Shown: positions 50,401 to 57,735 of the stretch, piece after piece
Layout: every line of letters begins with the position of its first letter
Numbering within the stretch: position 1 is the stretch's first letter
Assembly: GCF_003075415.1 (NCBI RefSeq)
Contig: NZ_QDAH01000005.1
Location: 124,001 to 188,000, forward strand
Reading direction: 5' to 3'
Source of the DNA: Microvirga sp. KLBC 81
Lineage (GTDB): Bacteria > Pseudomonadota > Alphaproteobacteria > Rhizobiales > Beijerinckiaceae
Length of the DNA: 64,000 nt
Made by a program: the position numbers and the translations under genes
The notes under the pieces: model-generated
What the model saw: the letters and a program-made list of their open reading frames with translations, nothing else
Told to the model about the DNA's origin: nothing
Databases searched by the model: none

Positions 50401-50488
50401 ACTTAGGCCCATGTCCCTGCGGGACAATGCATCTTGTCCGATCCATACCTGCATCGGAAGGCTCAGCCCCGTGGTATAATGGTTTCAT
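47480..50488 (-). CDS. mrpA: Mrp antiporter subunit A fused to subunit B
   Basis: This is a 1002-residue protein. Residues about 50-800 form MrpA (NuoL-like) with [36 protein letters not shown] and [14 protein letters not shown]. Residues about 830-960 form an MnhB domain ([20 protein letters not shown]). This fusion defines the six-gene group-2 Mrp/Pha type known from rhizobia. The complex exchanges Na+ (or K+) for H+ and supports pH and salt tolerance. The start is uncertain: ATG 50488 adds some 48 residues to the usual N-terminus; ATG 50446 or a TTG near 50347 (LNIALLPLL) are alternatives. Confidence 0.9.
   Translation of the reverse strand: [1002 protein letters not shown]
50473..50478 (+). 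promoter_or_regulatory. -10 box for the 50519 gene
   Basis: A perfect TATAAT lies 41 bases before the ATG at 50519. No TTGACA is seen at 17 bp (TGCATC is there), so it may rely on an activator. It overlaps the 5' end of the long mrpA frame on the other strand. Confidence 0.4.
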
Positions 50489-50518
50489 CAGAAATGCCTA
50501 AGGCGGCTGAGCAACATC

Positions 50519-51253
50519 ATGAACACGTCCGAGTCCCACGCGCATGATGCTTCCCGGACGGCCCCTCATCCATGGCGAAGCGTTCTGTTGGCGGCCTGCG
50601 CCATCATGGCCTTCTCGGTCGTCTGGCTCTATCTCCGCCGCTTCGGCGCCCCCATTGGCGAGGTCTACGTGAAGCTCGTGTTCGCATCCGTCCCGGTGAC
50701 GGGGATGGTGCTCATCGGAATCTGCTTCCTTATCGGTCCGCTGGCGCATTTCTCGCCGAGCGCATGGACGAAGCACCTTCGCCTTCGCAAGCCTTATGGC
50801 CTTCTGGGCCTTTTCTTCGTGGCGTTTCACACCCTGTGGGCCTTGGTTCGGCTGGCACCCGCTCATTACCCGGAATTCTTCGGTCCTAACGGAGCCTTGA
50901 CCCCAGCGGCTGAGCTGTCGATGCTCGCCGGTGTGGCAAGCCTGATGATCCTTGCCGTTCAGGGCATCACCTCGCTACCATCAGTAGAGGCGCGCATGGC
51001 GATAGCGTCCTGGCGCGCGGTCCAGCGGCTCGGCTACTTGGCCCTTGCGCTGGCGCTCGGGCATTTCCTGGTAATTAAGTGGCAGGGGTGGGTTGCTATC
51101 GGGCAGTGGCCTTATGGTCTTCCTCCGCTATCCCTCCTCCTGCTTGTGTTCCTGGTCGCGGTATTTGGAATGCGCTTGGCAGCGCTGTTCTCATCAGGGA
51201 CAAGCAAAACCAGAACAACGGAAGTGGGCAGCCATAGACGATCCGCTTACTGA
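50519..51253 (+). CDS. Ferric reductase-like haem membrane protein
   Basis: This 244-residue protein has about six membrane helices. KPYGLLGLFFVAFHTLWALV and LALALGHFLVIKW place two His residues as haem ligands, as in the ferric-reductase/YedZ (MsrQ) transmembrane family. The C-terminus is short and cytosolic without a flavin or NAD domain, so it needs a partner for electrons. No msrP is next to it. It diverges from the mrp operon. Confidence 0.7.
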   Translation: MNTSESHAHDASRTAPHPWRSVLLAACAIMAFSVVWLYLRRFGAPIGEVYVKLVFASVPVTGMVLIGICFLIGPLAHFSPSAWTKHLRLRKPYGLLGLFFVAFHTLWALVRLAPAHYPEFFGPNGALTPAAELSMLAGVASLMILAVQGITSLPSVEARMAIASWRAVQRLGYLALALALGHFLVIKWQGWVAIGQWPYGLPPLSLLLLVFLVAVFGMRLAALFSSGTSKTRTTEVGSHRRSAY

Positions 51254-51331
51254 CCGGACCCGCCGGTGACGTCCTGTGCCAAGCGTTCTTCAACAAACTC
51301 CAGGGCATCCAGCGCAAGTGCAGCCGGGGTC

Positions 51332-51443
51332 CTAGAGCATCGTGCGGAACCGAAGGCCCGCTCTCAACGATGCTCTCATTCAAGGAGAAAGCATCGGATG
51401 GGTCCCCAAAGTGCAAAGCCACTTTTCACGTCCGAGGCTGTAG
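51332..51443 (+). repeat. Interspersed intergenic repeat, copy C (short form)
   Basis: Starts CTAGAGCATCGTGCGGAAC and ends CACGTCCGAGGCTGTAG. It joins directly to the broken TupA-like fragment, so the repeat marks the truncation point. Confidence 0.75.
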
Positions 51444-51718
51444 GTGCCGACCGTCTGATCGCGCGGCGGCCCCGAGCAGCGCAGTCCGATCGGCGCGGCC
51501 TTGAGATGCGGATAGAGGGCGATCCGGCCCTCCGCACCGGCTATGTGAGCCATCTGGTTCGGGAGGATTCCCCCGAGGCGAGGGCCTGGCACGACTGGCT
51601 GTCGTCCGAAAGGGTTTTAACCGCCACCACAGGTTCCAGTCTGAACGGAGTCGGGTGTTCACCCCAGCAGCCGACAGTGAAACGGAAGGGCAGCAATCCC
51701 GGACGCGAGCCTCGATGA
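51444..51718 (+). pseudogene. TupA-like C-terminal fragment
   Basis: The frame reads IEGDPALRTGYVSHLVREDS, then PEARAWHDWLSSE, nearly the same as the C-terminus of the 38127 protein. The nucleotide match covers about 38725-38953 against 51494-51722. The N-terminal two thirds are missing, replaced by repeat copy C, and the last helix is scrambled. It is a relic of a duplicated block. Confidence 0.75.
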
Positions 51719-51728
51719 TCGAGCCTCT

Positions 51729-51937
51729 TCATCTTATGTTGCCGCTCCAAACGCCCGAGAGGATTCCTGACACGATCATGGCAATGCCAAAGGTCATAAG
51801 TGCGATGCTGACGACTGAATGGAACATCGCGACGCTGCCGGACAGGAAGAAGCGGGCACCCCTTCCCGGTTCGGCAGCACCGCGAGGATCATGCCCAAGC
51901 CCGCGGTGAACAGGACAATCCCGACCACCAGTTTCAT
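51729..51937 (-). pseudogene. Frameshifted small membrane protein
   Basis: From ATG 51937: MKLVVGIVLFTAGLGMILAV, then LPNREG. Here the frame breaks (near 51855), and the other frame continues with RFFLSGSVAMFHSVVSIALM and TFGIAMIVSGILSGVWSGN. Together these match the layout of the 59-residue protein at 38990-39169 (RPNREGKRLLPMSG). One inserted or two lost bases explain the break. Confidence 0.7.
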
Positions 51938-51997
51938 AGCCGCCTCCGTCCGTTCTCAGGTTTGCTCATTGCGTCAGTCCGGTCGGTTAGGAGCTAC

Positions 51998-52026
51998 GCT
52001 CCCACGGATCCAGAGTACCCTCAAGC
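51998..52026. repeat. 29-bp exact repeat, copy 2
   Basis: Identical over 29 bp to 39203-39231 and again upstream (61 bases) of the small membrane protein copy, although the genes around it have diverged or broken. Confidence 0.7.
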
Positions 52027-52550
52027 GGTCGCTGACATGACCTTGGGGCTCTTCGAATAGGCCGAGGGTGAACACAAAGAGAGCTCGGAGCGCCGAAACT
52101 CGACCGTTGCCCGGGTCTGGAGCATCGCGACAATGACCGTCCTCCACCACAATCCTCCCCATCTTGGGCAGCTACCACAGCAATCTTTTTCTGCACTTTG
52201 GTCCAGTTCTGTCGTCGTGAGGTTCACGACAAGACCGCTGAACCGGATGCATGGGTAAGAAGATCGGTTAATGGCACAAAGCGGAAGTAGATTGATGGTC
52301 AGTAATGATGCGTTGAGCGGACCTTCCGCTTGTGACATTGAACTCTCACCGAGGTCTGGGACGAATCCTACTGTCCTACGACATAATTGCGCTTGATAAA
52401 CAGGACGGTCACGCCGCTGCGCATGGACGAGATCGACTTTTGCTCGGTCCTGTTGAAGACAATGTGGCTGACATGCCGTTGGCAAGAGCGCTCTAGATCG
52501 GGAGCAACCAACCAGCGGATCCTTCTGGGTACGGAAATCTTCGTCAGGCC
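52027..52550. other. Gap without recognisable gene
   Basis: Open frames on both strands in this 524-base stretch lack ribosome sites and coding character. I see no repeat, RNA gene or promoter that stands out. Confidence 0.4.
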
Positions 52551-53174
52551 CTATGTGATGAGCCTGCCCAAGATCTTCCCTGTGCTCTGAACGAGAAATC
52601 CCAGCGTCTGCCTTTCAGCTTGCTGGCAGGCGTCTACATGCCGCCAGTATGTTGCCCAACGCATCCACTTCGGCTTGGCGGGCAACTTTTCAAGCAAGTT
52701 CGAACTCGCGCCGATCTTACTGCGCATCTTGCGGGCTCCCCTGTACGCTTGGTCTCGTGCGCTCTCCCGTTGCACGGAATACCCCAAGAGGTAAGCTTGC
52801 CGAGAGGCGAAAACGCGCGCGCCATAAGGAAGATGCAGCGTCATCACGCGCCGGCCGGTCTGAGGGCACACAAACCACCAGCGGAGGCCGCCATAGGGCG
52901 GTGATGTGGTGGCCAGCAGGATCGTCTGACCTTCGGTTCAAACAGTCTTCCCGAAAGAGTCAAAGCGCGTGATGTTGGCAAGGTGCAGGATGCCGATACC
53001 CTTGCAGAAAGTGACATCGTACTCGACCTGACACGCAGACTGGCTGCCGTTCGACCATGCCCATTGCAAGGTGCCGGACCGCGGGCAATCAGGCACAAGG
53101 ATCGCGAGCCTCAGATGGCGAATAACAAGGGTGATGCTGCCTTCAACCGTGGGGCGTCCGCCGCACCTCGCCAT
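52551..53174 (-). pseudogene. Zinc-ribbon-type mobile-element gene with in-frame TGA
   Basis: From ATG 53174 the protein reads MARCGGRPTVEGSITLVIRH and continues to FDSFGKTV, then a TGA at 52938-52940. The same frame goes on with YGGLRWWFVCPQTGRRVMTL, AYLLGYSVQRESARDQAYRG and KPKWMRWATYWRHV to a stop at 52551. The whole has the layout of a roughly 200-residue protein family common in Hyphomicrobiales accessory DNA (GGRPTVEGS start, FICP..GR middle, KPKGM end). The second Cys pair of the ribbon is degraded. It is probably dead by one nonsense mutation. Confidence 0.65.
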
Positions 53175-53244
53175 TTGTTCGCTCCCCAATCCTGAATCTT
53201 CTGGCCAACATCAGCCTCTATAACGTGTTGCAGGAGCTTCGGCT

Positions 53245-53793
53245 TTAGCCTGCCTTGAGCAAGCGGTAGACTGAAGCGCGGCCAATTCCGAGCTTGCGGG
53301 CAATCTCTGTGCCGCCCATGCCCTGTGAGGCCAGATCCTGTACCTTCACTGCGTCAATAGAGGGCTTCCGGCCCTTATAGACTCCCTCTTTCTTTGCCTT
53401 GGCGATGCCCTCCATCTGCCGCTCTCTCCGAACAGCCGTCTCAAACTCCGCAAAGACATCGAGCATCCGAAGGAAGCAGCCGCCTGCTGCCGTGCTGGTG
53501 TCGATCGGCTGGTTGATGGCCTTGAGAGCAACGCCCTTGGCCTCCAGGGTTCGCACGATAGCTGCCAGATCCGCCACAGACCGGGCCAGGCGATCAATCC
53601 GGGTGACAACGATGGTGTCACCCTTCCGGACAAAATCGAGCAGGGTCTGAAGTTCGGAACGGCCTTGAATGGCGGCGCCGCTCTTCTTCTCCGAGCGGAT
53701 CCTCTCGCATCCGGCGGCGCGGAGGGCCTCCTCTTGGGTGGTGAGGTCCTGGTCCGTTGTGCTCACTCTCGCGTAGCCGAAGACCGAGCCCAT
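53245..53793 (-). CDS. Serine recombinase (resolvase/invertase)
   Basis: This is a 182-residue protein; ATG 53793 with AGGAG six bases upstream is chosen over a frame that runs to 53982. The catalytic domain begins GSVFGYARVSTTDQDLTTQ with Ser11 as nucleophile. TIVVTRIDRLARSVADLAAI carries the active-site Arg residues, and the C-terminal HTH is MGGTEIARKLGIGRASVYRL. Size and layout are those of Tn3-type resolvases. Three direct repeats upstream may be its res site. It is the only recombinase in the window. Confidence 0.9.
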   Translation of the reverse strand: MGSVFGYARVSTTDQDLTTQEEALRAAGCERIRSEKKSGAAIQGRSELQTLLDFVRKGDTIVVTRIDRLARSVADLAAIVRTLEAKGVALKAINQPIDTSTAAGGCFLRMLDVFAEFETAVRRERQMEGIAKAKKEGVYKGRKPSIDAVKVQDLASQGMGGTEIARKLGIGRASVYRLLKAG

Positions 53794-53806
53794 GTTCCGC
53801 TCCTTC

Positions 53807-53890
53807 TGTCTCGTTAGGCTTTTAGACCCTTTCTTTATAGTGTCTCGTATATCCTCATCCAACTCAATTGAAACAGAAAAAGTGTCTCGT
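53807..53890. repeat. Three TGTCTCGT direct repeats, candidate res site
   Basis: TGTCTCGT occurs at 53807-53814, 53841-53848 and 53883-53890, start-to-start spacing 34 and 42 bp, directly upstream of the resolvase start. The middle copy continues ATAT. Three subsites upstream of the gene are what Tn3-type resolvases bind, both to recombine and to repress themselves. Only half-sites are visible, not clean inverted repeats. Confidence 0.45.
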
Positions 53891-54241
53891 TGGATGACCC
53901 ATAAGGGTTTTACCGAAATGAAACATGCATTATCCGCCGAATAGTCGCGGCCGGGTGGCTTGTCGGACAGTGCGGTCCGCAATTCGGAGTATACCTCCTA
54001 ATAGGTATTTCGGAATTTAATCATCGTTAATACAATGCAAACCTAAAGCTAACTGTCAGGCTCGCTGCGAAGCGGTTCATGCAAAAAAGGCAGGGCGGGT
54101 TGGTTTCAAGCACAGACACAAGTGCATGTGCATTGGGCCAACTGATCTCCGCGAAATAGAATTCGCATTCCAATCCAACAAATATCCGCACCTCTCCTGG
54201 GCGCAGGAGGTTTGCGCGCGTCTTCGGGGAAGCCTGCCTTC
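53891..54241. other. AT-rich intergenic region
   Basis: This 351-base region separates the leftward resolvase from the rightward secreted-protein gene. It is much more AT-rich than the surroundings and should hold the promoter of the latter. No gene, RNA or repeat was recognised. Confidence 0.4.
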
Positions 54242-55924
54242 ATGGGTACAATTAAGACATTTCTGAATTCTCTAAAAACTCCACAGGCACAAGCAGATGA
54301 CCTTGGGTATACAGAAGAGCAAATCGAGTCCTTCATCCAGGCTGGCAGGATGGAAATCGATGTGCTTGCAAATGACCTTGGGGGCTCTGCCAAGTATGTC
54401 TGGTCGTTTGCGTCCGTTACGAGTACGGGACAGCCGCAGCTAGAAATTGAGGTTTCCGGGCTAAGGTTCTTTATCGAAAACGGGAAAGTTTATCTTGATC
54501 TAAGCCCTCAGTATCTTCCGACAATTGAGGGGCTTGGGGCGGGCAATGAGGCTGTCTCTGTTTTTGACTATACGATCCGACTCGCTAATGGGACTCTGAG
54601 CAGCACTACCGCCACTGTCAGAATCGATGGCATCAACGATCTGGCACTGGCTCAGGCGGACGCCGCGAGCGGCGACGAGGACACGCCCATCACGGGCCAG
54701 GTCACGGCCACGGACGTGGACGGCGACAGCCTCACCTACGTGCTCGTCCAGGGCGCGCAGGATGCTGACGGCAAGCCGGTTGCCGGGCTCACCTTCAATC
54801 CAGATGGCTCCTACAGCTTCCAGGGGCCGCAGGACTTCAACGGCACCGTCACCTTCACCTACAAGGCCAATGACGGCAGCGTGGACTCCAACGTCGCGAC
54901 CGTCACCCTCACGGTGACGCCGGTGAACGATGCGGCACTGGCTCAGGCGGACGCCGCGAGCGGCGACGAGGACACGCCCATCACGGGCCAGGTCACGGCC
55001 ACGGACGTGGACGGCGACAGCCTCACCTACGTGCTCGTCCAGGGCGCGCAGGATGCTGACGGCAAGCCGGTTGCCGGGCTCACCTTCAATCCAGATGGCT
55101 CCTACAGCTTCCAGGGGCCGCAGGACTTCAACGGCACCGTCACCTTCACCTACAAGGCCAATGACGGCAGCGTGGACTCCAACGTCGCGACCGTCACCCT
55201 CACGGTGACGCCGGTGGAGGACACTCCGGTAAATGCGTCTCCAACTGCCTTAAACGACAGGATCGCTCTCTCCAATGACGTCACGGTCACGATTCCTGTA
55301 TCTTGGCTCCTCAAGAATGACGTTGATTCAGATGGTGACACCCTGGTCGTGACAGGTGTAACCAATCTGCCTACAGGATGGACCCTCCAAACCAATGACG
55401 CAGGACACGTCACTGAAATCAGAACTTCGTCCATGCCAAGCAGAGAAGTGGTGCTTAGCTATACTCTGAGCGACGGCAAAGTAACTGGCAGTGCGTCCGT
55501 TACGCTTTTTGTTCCAGTGCAGACGACAGGAGTGAGCAACATCATTGACCTCAGAGAGGTTGACTACGACTTTGCTTGGATTGATGCCAAGAATGGAGCA
55601 GATACCTTCTATTTCGGGTCAAGTGGGCAAGACAATTTCCTAGGTTCTGGCGGCAATGACACATTCAAGTACACAGATTGGAGCCAAGGAGCCGTTGGTG
55701 CTGGCCGAGATGTAATTCTCGACTTCAATGTTTCCGGAGTCGACACAATCGATATTTCTGGTCTTGCATCGACGAGTGGCAACGTCACGGCGGCATGGAA
55801 TAATGCGTCTGATATCCTAACGTTCTCGGATGGTGGTACAAACACCATCGAGATCAGGCTGCAGGGCGTGAATACCTTAACTGCCAACAGCATCATCGGC
55901 GAATCTAGCTTCTTCATTGTGTAG
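54242..55924 (+). CDS. Secreted RTX/VCBS-type adhesin-like protein
   Basis: This is a 560-residue protein from ATG 54242. Residues about 1-130 are unrecognised. Residues about 135-325 are two identical 97-residue tandem-95/cadherin-like units (DEDTPITGQVTATDVDGDSL, FNPDGSYSFQGPQDFNGTVT). Residues about 330-440 form a third, diverged Ig-like unit. The C-terminus has RTX-like NGADTFYFGSSGQDNFLGSG and VILDFNVSGVDTIDISGL, the usual type I secretion end with no N-terminal signal peptide. It is probably exported and Ca2+-binding. No secretion ABC/HlyD genes are in the window. The repeats are GC-rich, the flanks AT-rich. Confidence 0.75.
   Translation: MGTIKTFLNSLKTPQAQADDLGYTEEQIESFIQAGRMEIDVLANDLGGSAKYVWSFASVTSTGQPQLEIEVSGLRFFIENGKVYLDLSPQYLPTIEGLGAGNEAVSVFDYTIRLANGTLSSTTATVRIDGINDLALAQADAASGDEDTPITGQVTATDVDGDSLTYVLVQGAQDADGKPVAGLTFNPDGSYSFQGPQDFNGTVTFTYKANDGSVDSNVATVTLTVTPVNDAALAQADAASGDEDTPITGQVTATDVDGDSLTYVLVQGAQDADGKPVAGLTFNPDGSYSFQGPQDFNGTVTFTYKANDGSVDSNVATVTLTVTPVEDTPVNASPTALNDRIALSNDVTVTIPVSWLLKNDVDSDGDTLVVTGVTNLPTGWTLQTNDAGHVTEIRTSSMPSREVVLSYTLSDGKVTGSASVTLFVPVQTTGVSNIIDLREVDYDFAWIDAKNGADTFYFGSSGQDNFLGSGGNDTFKYTDWSQGAVGAGRDVILDFNVSGVDTIDISGLASTSGNVTAAWNNASDILTFSDGGTNTIEIRLQGVNTLTANSIIGESSFFIV
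54644..55216 (+). repeat. Perfect tandem duplication, period 291 bp
   Basis: Bases 54644-54925 and 54935-55216 are identical as far as I can read, with a period of 291 bp (97 codons). Flanking gene sequence differs in base composition. This suggests a very recent duplication or gene conversion. Confidence 0.9.
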
Positions 55925-56156
55925 GATTGCCAGAAATCTACTGTGGGGCGAACCGATGTCGCAGTTTGCCCCACTCTATTGCAGCAGCATCAATGCTGAG
56001 TTTTGGTTTACAATTTACTTGTAACCTTCTGAACTTTCATCATCCCAGAAGCAAAGTGAAATGATTTGCAGTTTGTTCGTAGCCTGTTGAGATATAACCG
56101 CTATAAAACATACGCGTTTACAGATAAGCTATTGGAATTGTTGGGGCGCAACCTGC
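55925..56156. other. Intergenic region before the att-like remnant
   Basis: About 230 AT-rich bases after the secreted-protein gene. I see no gene, no clear terminator and no repeat here. Confidence 0.35.
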
Positions 56157-56201
56157 CTCTTAATCAACGGGTCCAAGGTTGGAGTCCTTGTACACCTATC
56201 A
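56157..56201 (+). other. Decayed tRNA-Lys 3'-half, old att site
   Basis: This 45-base stretch from CTCTTAATCA to the former CCA end matches 32114-32158 at 41 of 45 positions. Changes hit the T loop (TTCGA to TTGGA) and the CCA end (TCA), so it cannot be functional. It marks the far end of an older insertion at the same tRNA gene. Confidence 0.65.
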
Positions 56202-56327
56202 AAGTTCCTCAATTTATAAAGCAATTTAGATCAGTGCAGCGTCTGGTGGTGTGTAGCCACGCATCCTCAGGCAGTACCTGGGGTAACTAACGCTATCCAG
56301 TAGGCATTCTCCTCTCCTCATTCTGCG

Positions 56328-56400
56328 AGGCCCGCGGGTCAATGTTTAGAGCTGGCTGCTCATAGCAGTCTGGTTGCAGGTTCGAGTTCTGCTGGGCCAC
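56328..56400 (+). tRNA. tRNA-Met(CAT)-like sequence, probably degenerate
   Basis: This 73-base segment folds with tRNA spacing: acceptor AGGCCCG/TGGGCCA (one mismatch, one wobble), anticodon arm GGCTG-CTCATAG-CAGTC with anticodon CAT, and T arm GCAGG-TTCGAGT-TCTGC. The D arm is poor (GGTC/GAGC, no GG in the loop) and no CCA follows. It may be a pseudo-tRNA or one carried on mobile DNA. Confidence 0.45.
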
Positions 56401-56533
56401 TGTCTTGAGGACGGTATCGCCTCCCAATCGAACGGCCTTGTCCGTCACCGCTCATTCACGGATCCGTGAAGGCAGAAAGTTATCTCTTTAGTAGGAGGTA
56501 AGTTGCCGGTCAGGCTCTCAATCCTATTCATCG

Positions 56534-57301
56534 ATGGACCGGATTCAGTACACCGCTATGGTTCCTAATATGAGGCAGGCACGACGAGCAAAAGATCATC
56601 GGGCTAACCGGCTTCTGGCCGCACTTGATCCAGACGATTTCGCCTGTCTTGAGCCTCACTTGGAGATAGTCGATCTACGACGCGGTGCGGCGATCTATGA
56701 CACAGGCGATTTCATTCGCCACACCTATTTCCCTCATGACGCTATTGTCTCCCTCGTCAATGTCTTGGAGGACGGTCGCACCGTGGAAGTTGCAAACTTT
56801 GGCTGTGAGGGAATGTTCGGCCTTCTGAGTGCGCTTGTGACACGCGAGTCCTTTGGGCGCTACATCGTGCATGTATCGGGAACGGCATCGCGGATTCCCT
56901 TTGAGCAACTAAACGAGATCAGGAATACGCGGGCCGGCATTCGCCAGATCATCATGAGGTATAGCGAAGCGTTACTTACCCGGACATTCCAGATATTGTC
57001 GTGCAACGCTGTCCACACCGTGGAGGAGCGGTGTTGTGGTTGGATACTGAATATGCAGGACCGGATAGACCAAGATGTCATGCCTCTCACTCATGAATTC
57101 TTAGCCGAACTGCTTTCCGTGCAACGGTCCACACTGAGCGCGGTGTTAGGAAGGCTCCAAGCCCGAGGCTTGATCAGCCAACGCCGAGGAGCAATTGCCG
57201 TGTTGGATCGTGACGGGCTTGAACAAGCTGCGTGTGAATGCCACACGAAGATAAGACACGTATTCAGTCGGCTTTTGCCCCACACCTACTCGTCAAGATG
57301 A
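56534..57301 (+). CDS. Crp/Fnr-family transcription regulator
   Basis: This 255-residue protein has a cNMP-binding-like beta barrel at about residues 30-140 (IVDLRRGAAIYDTGDFIRHT, FPHDAIVSLVNVLEDGRTVE, VANFGCEGMFGLLSAL) and a C-terminal HTH_Crp (LTHEFLAELLSVQRSTLSAV, LGRLQARGLISQRRGAI). It lacks the N-terminal Cys cluster of FNR and most phosphate-binding residues of CRP, so its signal is unknown. Proteins of this kind are common stress regulators in Hyphomicrobiales. ATG 56534 is used; ATG 56558 or 56570 are possible. Confidence 0.85.
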   Translation: MDRIQYTAMVPNMRQARRAKDHRANRLLAALDPDDFACLEPHLEIVDLRRGAAIYDTGDFIRHTYFPHDAIVSLVNVLEDGRTVEVANFGCEGMFGLLSALVTRESFGRYIVHVSGTASRIPFEQLNEIRNTRAGIRQIIMRYSEALLTRTFQILSCNAVHTVEERCCGWILNMQDRIDQDVMPLTHEFLAELLSVQRSTLSAVLGRLQARGLISQRRGAIAVLDRDGLEQAACECHTKIRHVFSRLLPHTYSSR

Positions 57302-57471
57302 CGCCGCTGAATGCAAACTCTCATGGCAAGCTCTGACCGCAACTGAAGCAGTGTGAGGAAATATACGCCGAGCATCATCGATGTTTATCTGAACTGTCGT
57401 TTTCCCGACAGACGCTGCAAATATTTTCCCACACGATTGAAGAGGCCGATGGTGATTTAGAGGAGCGGGGA

Positions 57472-57735
57472 GTGGCCTATCAGACCGAAAGCAGCGTGAC
57501 TGAAAGTTGGGGCAGTGTTGAGTTCCGTGCAACCATAGAGGATCACTCCCTTGTTAAGTCCCTTCAGGCCATTTTGAAGGAGATCGATGACCAATACGAG
57601 CGGGAGAGGCAGAGCCTCATCACTGCCTTGCCAGATACGTGCGTGAAGGATCGCGCTTTATTCATGCTTGAATCCCGGTATTACCAGCGACGGGAAAACT
57701 ACCTTCGGGAACTCGCCGCCCTTGAGGGCCTGTGA
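57472..57735 (+). CDS. Small helical protein of unknown function
   Basis: This 87-residue protein starts at GTG 57472 after GAGGAG. It is helical: HSLVKSLQAILKEIDDQYER, then SRYYQRRENYLRELAALEGL. It ends in TGATG, coupling it to the HTH gene. No family is recognised. Confidence 0.55.
   Translation: MAYQTESSVTESWGSVEFRATIEDHSLVKSLQAILKEIDDQYERERQSLITALPDTCVKDRALFMLESRYYQRRENYLRELAALEGL

Noticed and set aside
53794-53982. N-terminal extension of the resolvase
   Set aside because: The extension is unlike any recombinase and spans the repeat array; ATG 53793 has the ribosome site.
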